Source of the DNA: JARRQJ01 sp037381915
GTDB lineage: Bacteria > Pseudomonadota > Gammaproteobacteria > DRLM01
Direction of reading: 5' to 3'
DNA: 64,000 nucleotides
Assembly (NCBI GenBank): GCA_037381915.1
Contig: JARRQJ010000003.1
Location: forward strand, 1-64,000
Shown: in pieces, positions 44,612 to 52,553 of the stretch
Layout: each line of letters opens with the position of its first letter
How positions within the stretch are numbered: position 1 is the first letter of the stretch
Notes under the pieces: generated by a model
The model's database searches: none
The model's input: only the letters and a program-made list of their open reading frames with translations
Told to the model about the DNA's origin: nothing
Translations under genes and position numbers: made by a program

Positions 44612-45298
44612 CTAGCGAAAGCGTCTCGGGGTCCGACGCCAGTACCACAGCAGCAAGAAACCGAACAGCATCCCGCCCAGATGCGCAAAATGGGCCACGC
44701 CGGCCTCGGTCCCGGTAACGCCGGCCCACAACTCGATGGCGCCATAAATCAGCACAAACCATTTCGCCCGCAGCACCACCGGCGGGAACAGCAGCACCAG
44801 ACGTTCATTGGGAAAGGTCATACCGAAGGCCAGCAGCAATCCAAACACCCCGCCCGAGGCACCGATGGTCGGATAGATTCCAGCCATGCCCGAACTCTGA
44901 CTGACAACGAATAATTGCACCAGCCCCGCCCCGATGACGCACACAAAATAGTAAACTGCAAACGCCTTCGAACCCCATACATACTCCATGCGCGTGCCGA
45001 ACAGCCACAAGCCGTACATATTCAGTAGCAGATGCATGATGCCGCCATGCAGGAATGCATAGCTTATCAGCTGCCAAGGCTCGAAGTGGGGCTGCGCCCC
45101 ACCGGACAGGGGTGAGACCGGCATGCCCAACGGCCAAAGTGCCAGCCGATTGAGCAGCGGGGCGCCAATATAAAGCTCGAGCAAGAACAGCAGTCCGTTC
45201 AGGATCAGGAGTGTCTGAACAACCGGCGCTGCGGCAGAATACGATCTTATGCTGTTAAATTTCACCCAAACTCGACTCGGACAGGTAAGCCATTCCAT
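44612..45298 (-). CDS. Rhomboid family intramembrane serine protease
   Basis: A ~228-aa six-helix rhomboid protease. The catalytic serine is in TIGASGGVFG and the partner histidine in HFAHLGGMLFG; HGGIMHLLLNMYGLWLFG provides the conserved HxxxxHxxxN oxyanion element. These residues are all intact, so activity is expected, with transmembrane substrates unknown. The start is unsettled: the frame is open to 45346, ATG at 45298 and GTG at 45265 are both possible and no ribosome binding site decides. It converges on the LysR gene. Confidence 0.92.
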   Translation of the reverse strand: MEWLTCPSRVWVKFNSIRSYSAAAPVVQTLLILNGLLFLLELYIGAPLLNRLALWPLGMPVSPLSGGAQPHFEPWQLISYAFLHGGIMHLLLNMYGLWLFGTRMEYVWGSKAFAVYYFVCVIGAGLVQLFVVSQSSGMAGIYPTIGASGGVFGLLLAFGMTFPNERLVLLFPPVVLRAKWFVLIYGAIELWAGVTGTEAGVAHFAHLGGMLFGFLLLWYWRRTPRRFR

Positions 45299-45623
45299 AA
45301 ACAGAAGCCCGCGAACATTCGGCACGGACTCCCGGAGGCAAAACAAGACGCCACAGCGATGAAACCCGCAACGATGATCCTGGTAAGCCTAGCCCGGCGG
45401 GATCCTTAGACCAAGGAACGGTGCCAACACTCACGTGGCATCCGATTCTCCTGCTTGCCTAGCCAAATAGTATGAACCAACAAAATGCGTGCAAGAAGGA
45501 AGTCATTCATGTTGGCACCGCGACCAGCACTCGGGATCACTTTCGGGAAACGTGAACAGCCAGACCGACGAAGCTGCCGCACATCTTTGACATTTCAAAT
45601 ATTCAATTAAATGAAGTCAGCTC

Positions 45624-45640
45624 GGCGGAGAGAGTGAGGA
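45624..45640. repeat. tRNA-Ser 3'-end-like fragment
   Basis: GGCGGAGAGAGTGAGGA begins with the same nine bases as the 3' end of the tRNA-Ser gene read on the plus strand (GGCGGAGAG) and stays purine-rich thereafter. It may be a decayed attachment site left by an earlier integration at the same tRNA. The match is short. Confidence 0.3.
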
Positions 45641-45703
45641 CCCATTCTGATCTACGACCATTGCCCTGCGTGCACCGATCGAACCCGGCCGATCGATGTC
45701 CGA

Positions 45704-45730
45704 GGGGCTCGAATCCCCGCTCCGTCACGA
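45704..45730 (+). repeat. T-arm/acceptor-like tRNA remnant
   Basis: GGGG-CTCGAAT-CCCC (45704-45718) imitates a T-arm stem and TTCRANN loop, and is followed by GCTCCGTCACGA, resembling an acceptor strand with a degraded CCA end. No D-arm or anticodon arm can be built upstream, so it is not an intact tRNA. It may be a scar of a second integration event at a different tRNA. Confidence 0.35.
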
Positions 45731-45771
45731 AACCGGGCCAAAACAAGCATAGGCGGAACATCACGCGGCTA

Positions 45772-45797
45772 AATTGGCGGAGAGGGAGGGATTCGAA
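45772..45797. repeat. Left attachment-site copy (26 bp)
   Basis: These 26 bases, including GGCGGAGAGGGAGGG and ending TTCGAA, are identical to 54140-54165 and in the same orientation. The right copy is the CCA end, acceptor strand and part of the T-arm of tRNA-Ser(GGA). Beyond the 26 bp the left copy diverges at once, so it is not part of a second tRNA gene. This is the signature of site-specific integration into a tRNA 3' end. Confidence 0.85.
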
Positions 45798-45961
45798 TCT
45801 TTGATATTTTTCATATTATCAATAAGTTACAAAGATACCGTGTCCAGATTATGCCTGCCGCACGACAACAACGCACATACAAGCCATCCTCATTGGAGCT
45901 CCGATTGAACAGGAGGCTCGATGCGACCCACGATACAGCCGAGCCCGCGATATATTCTTAT

Positions 45962-45990
45962 TTGAATAATTATACATGTAGATATATAAT
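45962..45990 (+). promoter_or_regulatory. Strong promoter giving a near-leaderless toxin mRNA
   Basis: TTGAAT (45962-45967), a 17-bp spacer and a perfect TATAAT (45985-45990) lie just before the toxin ATG at 45997. A start site seven bases after the -10 box falls on the ATG itself, and no ribosome binding site fits. The spacer contains the palindrome TACATGTA (45973-45980), a likely operator for autoregulation by the antitoxin. Confidence 0.6.
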
Positions 45991-45996
45991 CCCCGC

Positions 45997-46317
45997 ATGA
46001 AGGATGTCCGATTCTGTGGTCGCTCTCTCGATGTGCTTCGCGACTTTCCGGCAGACGCGAAGCGTGAAGCCGGTTATCAGTTGGACCGGGTTCAACATGG
46101 ATTGGAGCCAACCGATTGGAAACCGATGCCGTCGATCGGATCGGGTGTTCGGGAGATCCGAATCATGCATGAAGGCCAGTATCGGGTGATTTATGTGGCG
46201 AAGTTCGCGGAAGCCGTCTATATCCTGCATGCCTTCCAGAAGAAAGCCCAGAAGACACGGAAACAGGATATCGATGCAGCAAAGCAGGCGCTGAAGCAGC
46301 TTCAAAATGAGGTGTGA
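45997..46317 (+). CDS. HigB/RelE-family toxin (Gp49-like)
   Basis: A 106-aa type II toxin of the HigB/Gp49 branch of the RelE/ParE superfamily, which cleave mRNA at the ribosome. Typical features are the helical N-terminus (SLDVLRDFPADAKREAGYQL), the strand GSGVREIRIMHEGQYRVIYVAKF (core: GVREIRI, YRVIYVAKF), and HAFQKKAQKTRKQDIDAAKQ at the end, the family's K-x-x-K-T segment. The toxin gene precedes its antitoxin, as in higBA, and their stop and start are adjacent (TGAATG). A strong -10 box 6 bp upstream makes a leaderless transcript likely. Confidence 0.9.
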   Translation: MKDVRFCGRSLDVLRDFPADAKREAGYQLDRVQHGLEPTDWKPMPSIGSGVREIRIMHEGQYRVIYVAKFAEAVYILHAFQKKAQKTRKQDIDAAKQALKQLQNEV

Positions 46318-46599
46318 ATGATGACTAAAAATGTCCGGTTTACCAGTGTCTGGGATGCCTTGGAGGATGACCCGGTGCGCCAGGAGAATCTAAAGTTACG
46401 TTCTGTGTTGATGATGGAAATTGCGGAACGAATAAAGGATCAGGGCCTGACGCAAGCTCAAGCTGCTGAAGTGCTGCATATCACCCAGCCGCGAGTCAGC
46501 GCCCTTCTACATGGGAAGATTAACGATTTTCGTCTGGACAGCCTGGTCGACATGGCGCATCGACTAGGAATGCACGTTTCAATTAGCGTGGCCGCATGA
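46318..46599 (+). CDS. XRE-type antitoxin (HigA-like)
   Basis: A 93-aa helix-turn-helix antitoxin. The HTH is GLTQAQAAEVLHITQPRVSALLHGKINDF (core: LTQAQAAEVLHITQPRVSAL), close to the HTH_37/HigA2 group that pairs with Gp49-like toxins. The N-terminal stretch (TSVWDALEDDPVRQENLKLRS) would wrap the toxin. It starts immediately after the toxin stop; the ATG one codon later is equally possible. It should repress the module through the palindrome in the promoter. It is followed by 129 bp without a gene, then jetA. Confidence 0.9.
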   Translation: MMTKNVRFTSVWDALEDDPVRQENLKLRSVLMMEIAERIKDQGLTQAQAAEVLHITQPRVSALLHGKINDFRLDSLVDMAHRLGMHVSISVAA

Positions 46600-46637
46600 G
46601 ATAACTCCCTCGACGCAAGGCAACGCATCCAGGCTGT

Positions 46638-46665
46638 AGCACTAGAGGGATTGGCGTTTAGTGCT
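46638..46665. repeat. Inverted repeat before jetA
   Basis: AGCACTA (46638-46644) and TAGTGCT (46659-46665) form a perfect 7-bp dyad with a 14-bp spacer. It lies between the antitoxin gene and jetA, 63 bp before the jetA ATG. It may terminate the TA transcript or serve as a regulator site for the jet operon. I cannot identify convincing promoter boxes for jetA. Confidence 0.4.
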
Positions 46666-46728
46666 GTAGCCGAGGCCTTTAGTGGACTTAGAAGGGACTG
46701 ATGTGAACAGGAGCAGCATTAACGGCGC

Positions 46729-48183
46729 ATGACGACGCAGTTCTTCTCCGAGACTCGGCAGCACTTCTTCCGGCCTCTTACCGGAAAATACCGCGCCATG
46801 GTAGCCAACTGTCTACAGGCGCTGTATTCACGCCTACACGGCCCAGAGGCCGACTACAGCACGCTGGTCACACGCGACGAGCTCATCGCCTTGCTGCTCC
46901 CAGTAGTCACCGAAAGCCCCGTGCTCGAGTCTGACGGCACCGAATCAGAGGAGGACTCCGGTGAAGACGAGCGCGCCAGGCTCAACGCGATCATCCGCCA
47001 GCTTATCGAGCACGGCTGGATCGAGACGCTCGCCGACAAATCTCAACTCGTGTCCGTCTACCGCCTCACGCGCGCCGGCAAGGTGTTCACGGAAGGGTTT
47101 CTTACACTCGAGGGGCGCGGTCTGCGCTCACGCCAGCGCAACGTGCGCAACACCCGTAACTCGCTCGCTCGCTACCTTGAGGACGGGGATCCGTTCAACC
47201 TGGTCGACGCCCTTACTACAGCGGGACAGATCAACTCCGACCTATCTGACGACATCGACGACCTCCACGAGCGGCGCGCGGAACTACTGCGCGGTGCCGC
47301 CGGGCGCTACCGTGAGGCCTTCGATGAGTTCCTCGAATACATGAGGACGCACTTCGTGCCGGACCTATCGGTACGCCTGTCGGCCGATAGCGTCGAGAGT
47401 CACCGCAGCAGCATTCTCGCCAGTATTGAGGTCGTCCGCAGTTGGTCGGAGGAACAGCTCGACCGCGCAGCAGCAGACCTAGCGCGACTTTTCCCGGAGG
47501 TCGACACTTTTGGTATCGGCAACCCGTTACTGCGCCTATTCGACCGCATCGAAAGCCTCGTCGATTCCGCCTGTGATGGCAAAATGCCCGAATTGCGCAC
47601 CGCCTTGAGCGGGTTTGTGCGCCAAGCCGACGTGCTGATCCGACAGGCACAGGCGCTGTCGATCCATACGGAGGGCTCGCCTGCCCTGCTGTTCGACCGC
47701 CTCGGCAAACTTACAGACAATCAGCGCGCGAGTTTCTTCAGCCAGGTGGGCATATCCGTGCTTCCGCCCTCCCCGGCGCTGCTCGACCCAGGCAAGATCA
47801 AGCGTGACGCGCCGAAACCGCGCCGCACGATCGCCACCCTCAGCGAGACGCCACCGCCGACGCGCGAGGAGCTGCTCGCCGCCGCGCTCGCCAGTGCCCG
47901 CGAAGCGGCGTTCGCCCTGACCATTCCGAGTATCCGCAAGCGTGTTATAGCCCAGATTGGTGATGCGCCCTCGCTGCACATTCGCGACTTCCACGTTGTC
48001 GATGCCCTCGACCTGCTGGCACTGAGCCACTGCATTGAGATCGGCGCCGTCGGCTACCCCAACGATGAGCCTCGCCTGGTCGTCGATCCGGTGCTGGACA
48101 ACGACGGCACCCCCATCTGGGCCGATACACCCTATGGTCGGATCGAGGATTTCCGGATTCGCAAGGATTTCAGCCATGTCTGA
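46729..48183 (+). CDS. jetA: Wadjet system protein JetA (kleisin-like subunit)
   Basis: A 484-aa protein matching the JetA/DUF5716 family of type I Wadjet, the MksF-like kleisin that bridges the JetC ATPase heads. The N-terminal winged-helix part (SETRQHFFRPLTGKYRAMVANCLQALYSRL; core HFFRPLTGKYRA) is the family's most constant piece. It is followed by an acidic insertion (ESEEDSGEDERARL), a long helical middle (residues ~170-330) and a C-terminal winged-helix region (FHVVDALDLLALSHCIEIG). It overlaps jetB by 8 bp. A possible AGGAG lies unusually far (about 20 bp) from the ATG. Assignment rests on motif pattern and operon context. Confidence 0.88.
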   Translation: MTTQFFSETRQHFFRPLTGKYRAMVANCLQALYSRLHGPEADYSTLVTRDELIALLLPVVTESPVLESDGTESEEDSGEDERARLNAIIRQLIEHGWIETLADKSQLVSVYRLTRAGKVFTEGFLTLEGRGLRSRQRNVRNTRNSLARYLEDGDPFNLVDALTTAGQINSDLSDDIDDLHERRAELLRGAAGRYREAFDEFLEYMRTHFVPDLSVRLSADSVESHRSSILASIEVVRSWSEEQLDRAAADLARLFPEVDTFGIGNPLLRLFDRIESLVDSACDGKMPELRTALSGFVRQADVLIRQAQALSIHTEGSPALLFDRLGKLTDNQRASFFSQVGISVLPPSPALLDPGKIKRDAPKPRRTIATLSETPPPTREELLAAALASAREAAFALTIPSIRKRVIAQIGDAPSLHIRDFHVVDALDLLALSHCIEIGAVGYPNDEPRLVVDPVLDNDGTPIWADTPYGRIEDFRIRKDFSHV

Positions 48184-48871
48184 TGCCTGGGTGGACAATT
48201 TCGAAGATGCGCTGCAGCAGGCGCACATCAATGGCGAAAGCTTCCGCGAGGCGCTGCATCGACTGCTCGAGTACGGCGCCGTGGTCGCCGGAGACACCCA
48301 GCCGGAACGGCGCATCTACGACACGGTCACCCGCGGCTTCTCGCTGTTCGACAACTACCTGCAGCAGATGGGCTGCCGCCTCTACCACGACCGCCAGCTC
48401 GAGTACCTGCGCCTGTACCCACCCGGGGCACGCATCCCTGGCGTCGAAGATGACGGCCTTCCCGCAGAGGGGTTGCGCGAACGTCTCAACCAGACCGAGG
48501 CCGCCACCCTAATGGTGCTGCGATTCCTGTACGATCAGAAGCTCGGCGAAGGCCAAGTGGATGACGACCAGGAGGCGGCGGTGCAGCTCGATGAGCTCAC
48601 CTCCCTGATGAGCACCGCACTGGACCAGGTGCTGCCCACGAACCTCTCCGAGCGCCGCCAGATCCTGCGCCGCTTGCAGCGGCTCAAAGCCATTCGGGTT
48701 GATCCGGACGCCGATCTGCAGTCGCCGGAGAACTGGCTGTTCATTCGCCCGATGATCCTTACCCTGGTCAGCCCCGAATGGATCGAAGCGGTCAATCAGC
48801 GCATCGAGTCGACGATCGAGCCTGACGGAGAGTCCGATGTAGACAACGAGGGCGTCGCCGATGTGGATTAA
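48176..48871 (+). CDS. jetB: Wadjet system protein JetB (DUF4194, MksE-like)
   Basis: A 231-aa DUF4194-type protein, the KITE/MksE-like subunit that binds the kleisin in the Wadjet complex. The start MSDAWVDNFEDALQQ overlaps the jetA end by 8 bp. Family features are the winged-helix stretch ATLMVLRFLYDQKLGEG, LTSLMSTALDQVLPTNLSERRQILRRLQRLKAI (core: ERRQILRRLQRLKAI) and a terminal strand ENWLFIRPMILTLVSPEW. An acidic C-terminal tail (EPDGESDVDNEGVADVD) follows. It overlaps jetC by 11 bp, so translation of the operon is coupled. Confidence 0.88.
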   Translation: MSDAWVDNFEDALQQAHINGESFREALHRLLEYGAVVAGDTQPERRIYDTVTRGFSLFDNYLQQMGCRLYHDRQLEYLRLYPPGARIPGVEDDGLPAEGLRERLNQTEAATLMVLRFLYDQKLGEGQVDDDQEAAVQLDELTSLMSTALDQVLPTNLSERRQILRRLQRLKAIRVDPDADLQSPENWLFIRPMILTLVSPEWIEAVNQRIESTIEPDGESDVDNEGVADVD

Positions 48872-51800
48872 CAAGGTCGTCACCCTCAACTGGGGCACGC
48901 TACCCGACCGCGAATACCCGCTCGGGGAGGTCACTTTGCTCGCGGGTCATACCGGCTCAGGCAAGAGCACGCTGGAGGACGCTATCCAGACGGTCATGAC
49001 CGCCGCCCACCACGGGCTGTTCGCCTACAACCCGGGACAGGATGAGGCCAAACAGGGTGCGCGTTCCGGTAAGAAGGCGCGCAGTCTCGCTTCCTATATC
49101 CTCGGTGCAGATCGCGATCGTTACGCACGGCCCGGCGGCGCCCACGGCTATGTTGCCTTGGTGTTTCGCCCTTCTGGCGAGGAGGACGGGCCTGCCTTCG
49201 CCGCGGTGTTCGGCGTCACCGCCAGCCTGGAAGAAGTGGGTGCTGGCGACAAGGTGCGCCGCGTACCACGCGAGTTGAACACCCAGATGATGCTAGTCCA
49301 GGCGGAGATTGGTATCGGAGATCTCGCCGAGCGCGCCGGGTCCTACGCCTTTGACGTCACTGACACCAAGGACGTCTACAACCGGTTGCGTGAACGTTTC
49401 GGACGTGATGCGGTGCGCGAGTTCAGCAGCAAGGAGAGTTATCTGTCCTACCTGTGGGGTGCGTTACGCGGTCGCGCCGGCAGCCTCGACGTTAAGGTAG
49501 CCAAGCGGGCCGCGCAGACTTTCTCCCAGGCAATGGCCTACAAACCCATCCGCTCAATCGACCGCTTCGTCAAGGATGAGATACTCCGCCCGAAAGACGT
49601 GAGCGCCGATGTTGCACATCTTTCGAGTCTTGTACAACAAATGCACAAGATGCGCGAGGACGCCGAGACCATCAACCGGCGAACCGAGATGCTTGCCGCG
49701 ATCCTCAAGGAGGGCGAGTTCGCGGCGCGCGCCTGGCTGTCGCGCAGCGAAACTCTTTACGTCAAGGCCGCCGGCATGGCGCATCGCAACTCCCAGGCGA
49801 TTGAGCGGGCAACCACCGAACGCGCCAAGGCCCAGAAAGATGCAGGCAGCGCCGAACAGCAATACCATCTGCTGGAGCAACAGGTCACCAACCTGGAGTC
49901 CCTGCGCACTCAACTCGACCGCCAACGCGGTGAGCACCCCAAGCTCTCCGAGCGCGGCCAACTTGAGGATACGCTGGAGCGATTCCGGGAGGACTATGGG
50001 CGACTGCGCCAAGCCCTGAGCGGCAAGACTCAGGAACTCAACACCATCCGCGACACATTGCGAGCGTTGCGTAACACGCCGGCCGCTCTGCGGGTCGACC
50101 CGGTTTTTGCCGATGCGTTCAAGCAGCTCGACCAAGCCCTGACGCTGTCAATTGGGCTCGACAGCGATGAACTACATACTGACATCATTCACGTACTCCG
50201 ACACGAACCGGAGGCCGAAGGCACCGGTGAGGCGCTGCAGCGTCTGCGTGACGAATTGGGCGAGTCGGAGACCGCTATCGGATTGATCGAGGAGTCGATT
50301 AAGGGCGAGGTGGGTTTGCTCTCCCTCGTGCAGGAGCACTATTTCCAGCATGCGTCCCACGAAAAAGGGCTTGTAGAACGCCAGCGAGAGCTGCACGCGG
50401 AGATCCGTGAACTGTCCGAGGCGCGGCGCGTGAGCTATCTCAGGACGGCGTCCGAAGGGTTCGCCCTCCTACAGGCGCAACTGCCGGAGGCCAAGCCGCG
50501 GGTGTTGTGCGACCTGGTGGCCGTCCGGCCCAGCGAGGAGGAATGGCAACACGCCATCGAGGGCTATCTTGGCAACAACCGCTATATGCTCATCGTCGAG
50601 CAGAAATATGAGGTCGAGGCCAACCGCTTGCTGCGCCAGCACCCGGCCAAGGTCGCGCAAACCCATCGCATACTGCAGCGGGCTAGCGAACCGTTGCGCG
50701 CTGGTTCCATCGTCGAGTGCCTAGCCGTCGACGACCCGATCGCACAGGCCTATCTGCGTGCCGCCTATGGTGATGTCGTGAAAGTGCCGGACTTCGAGAT
50801 ACTGCGCCGTACCGCGCGCGGCGTCATGAAAGACGGGCGTTCCGCCGGTGGCTTCGCTACCGGTCGCTCCTGGGCTGAGGACCGCGACCTGGTATTCGGA
50901 GAAAGCGGGCGTCGTCGCCGTTTGGCCGCCCGCACAAGCGAGCTCACCCAACTTGACCGTCAATTGAACGATATCGGTAATCGGCGTAGTCGGTTGCAGG
51001 GTCTGAAGAGGCACCTTGAATCTATCCGCAGTCCTAATATTGTCGAGACCCTGTCCAACCTGATACACACCCGTATCGATCTAATCGAGGCTAAAGGTCG
51101 CCTAGCGACGCTTGACCTAGGCGATGGCGTCGAGCTCGAGGCGCGCTATCAGAAGGTGCAAGCAGATTATAAGGCCGCGCTATCCGACAAGGAAAAGACA
51201 GCCGAGCGTCGGGTGATCGCGCAACGCAAGGTTGAGGAGATGGAGAAAGAGATCGTACAGCTGCGTACACAGCAGATCGAACTGAATACACACCGAGAGA
51301 ATGCCTATGGGCTGCTCGAGTGGCTTGATGGTGCCTCAGCCGACTACTCGCTGGAGGCGCAGATTGATGGGCTCAATGCCCAGGCGTCCGGCTTTGACGA
51401 GCAGATGAATAAGGCGCTCGATGCCCGCGTCACGGGCCACGAGGGCAATGTGGCCCGGCACCTCGGCGGGTTTCGCGACGGGCTGTATGGCTATAATCAA
51501 ATGGCCGATACCTACCAGCGTGTGTTGTGGCCAGAAGTGCCGCTATCATCCGTCAGTTCTCAGGATGACTTCAGTTTGTTGCTGTCGATGATCGACGAGA
51601 CACGCCGGCAACACGATCGACACAAGAATCACCTGCTGGCCGTGGCGGAAGCGGAACTGCGCAACCTCGCTGAGCAGGTCAACAATGCGATCACGGCGAA
51701 TTTCTGCCAGGTTATCAACCGCAGCCTGCAGGACGGACGCGATCAGATCCAGCGACTGAACCGTGCTCTGGAGGGCTATCACTTCAACGACGAGACCTAT

Positions 51801-52553
51801 CGCTTCCACGCCGAAGCGGTGACCGACATGTCTCGTTACAACAGCCTGTTCGATGAGCTGAGCCGTGCTTACGATGTGCGCGGCGAACGGCTCGATCTAT
51901 TCGGCGACGAATCCGGCAGTCTCAGTGAGGAAAGCCGCAAGACGCTGAACGAGCTGCTCGCGCTACTCGAACAGGGCGATCAGCAACAAGCACGCGAAAA
52001 ACTCGAGCAGATCACCGACTACCGCAATTACCATAACTATGATGTCATCGCATACACCGGGGACGGCCACACCCTGAGCCTCGGCGAAAGCGCCACAGGC
52101 TCTGGCGGCCAGACCGAGACGCCCGCCTACGTGATCCGCTTAGCGGCGATCAGCAACGCTTACGGTCTCAACGACGAGCGCGGTCCGCGCCTGCGTTCCA
52201 TCGTGCTCGACGAGGCCTTCTCCAAGATGGATGAGCCACGCACCGCGGAGGTTCTGCGCTTGTTCGCCGATGCTCGCTTCCGCTTTCAGGTAGTGTTTGC
52301 CATGCCGACGAAGAACGCAGGCGCCTTCCAGCCGTTATTAACTCACAAGTACGTGTTCACCCGCACCAAGGCCACTGTGCCGCACGGCGAATTGCCCGAC
52401 CGCACGCTGGTGAAGCTCGAGCTACCCGACCGCGCCGAGACACGCCGCCTGTGGGATCGTCATCTTGAGACGGTCGAGACGCAGGCGCGCCTGGAGTTTG
52501 AGGTCGAGAACCCCGAGCTGCCACCCGATCCCGTCTCCACGTCATCGTCATGA
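48861..52553 (+). CDS. jetC: Wadjet SMC-like ATPase JetC
   Basis: A 1230-aa MukB/MksB-type SMC ATPase, the motor that extrudes plasmid DNA in Wadjet. The Walker A is GHTGSGKST (residues 29-37, K35). Long coiled coils (~280-540 and ~700-900) flank a hinge-like globular region (~550-690, EWQHAIEGYLGNNRYMLIV). The C-terminal head holds the signature LSLGESATGSGGQTE (from ~1072) and Walker B SIVLDEAFSKMDE with D1117 and E1118. All ATPase residues look intact. It overlaps jetB by 11 bp and jetD by 4 bp. The close match of SGGQTE marks the JetC/SbcC-like head. Confidence 0.93.
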   Translation: MWINKVVTLNWGTLPDREYPLGEVTLLAGHTGSGKSTLEDAIQTVMTAAHHGLFAYNPGQDEAKQGARSGKKARSLASYILGADRDRYARPGGAHGYVALVFRPSGEEDGPAFAAVFGVTASLEEVGAGDKVRRVPRELNTQMMLVQAEIGIGDLAERAGSYAFDVTDTKDVYNRLRERFGRDAVREFSSKESYLSYLWGALRGRAGSLDVKVAKRAAQTFSQAMAYKPIRSIDRFVKDEILRPKDVSADVAHLSSLVQQMHKMREDAETINRRTEMLAAILKEGEFAARAWLSRSETLYVKAAGMAHRNSQAIERATTERAKAQKDAGSAEQQYHLLEQQVTNLESLRTQLDRQRGEHPKLSERGQLEDTLERFREDYGRLRQALSGKTQELNTIRDTLRALRNTPAALRVDPVFADAFKQLDQALTLSIGLDSDELHTDIIHVLRHEPEAEGTGEALQRLRDELGESETAIGLIEESIKGEVGLLSLVQEHYFQHASHEKGLVERQRELHAEIRELSEARRVSYLRTASEGFALLQAQLPEAKPRVLCDLVAVRPSEEEWQHAIEGYLGNNRYMLIVEQKYEVEANRLLRQHPAKVAQTHRILQRASEPLRAGSIVECLAVDDPIAQAYLRAAYGDVVKVPDFEILRRTARGVMKDGRSAGGFATGRSWAEDRDLVFGESGRRRRLAARTSELTQLDRQLNDIGNRRSRLQGLKRHLESIRSPNIVETLSNLIHTRIDLIEAKGRLATLDLGDGVELEARYQKVQADYKAALSDKEKTAERRVIAQRKVEEMEKEIVQLRTQQIELNTHRENAYGLLEWLDGASADYSLEAQIDGLNAQASGFDEQMNKALDARVTGHEGNVARHLGGFRDGLYGYNQMADTYQRVLWPEVPLSSVSSQDDFSLLLSMIDETRRQHDRHKNHLLAVAEAELRNLAEQVNNAITANFCQVINRSLQDGRDQIQRLNRALEGYHFNDETYRFHAEAVTDMSRYNSLFDELSRAYDVRGERLDLFGDESGSLSEESRKTLNELLALLEQGDQQQAREKLEQITDYRNYHNYDVIAYTGDGHTLSLGESATGSGGQTETPAYVIRLAAISNAYGLNDERGPRLRSIVLDEAFSKMDEPRTAEVLRLFADARFRFQVVFAMPTKNAGAFQPLLTHKYVFTRTKATVPHGELPDRTLVKLELPDRAETRRLWDRHLETVETQARLEFEVENPELPPDPVSTSSS

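Larger units (their letters stand above)
45347..45771. other. Gene-free flank left of the island
   Basis: These 425 bp hold no supportable gene. Their interest lies in two tRNA-end-like fragments at 45624-45640 and 45704-45730 and in being just outside the left island boundary. The region is moderately AT-rich. The rhomboid promoter should lie at its left edge. Confidence 0.5.

Noticed and set aside
45660..45735. Intact tRNA on the plus strand
   Set aside because: Only a T-arm-like hairpin and a degraded acceptor end can be built; D-arm and anticodon arm are missing.
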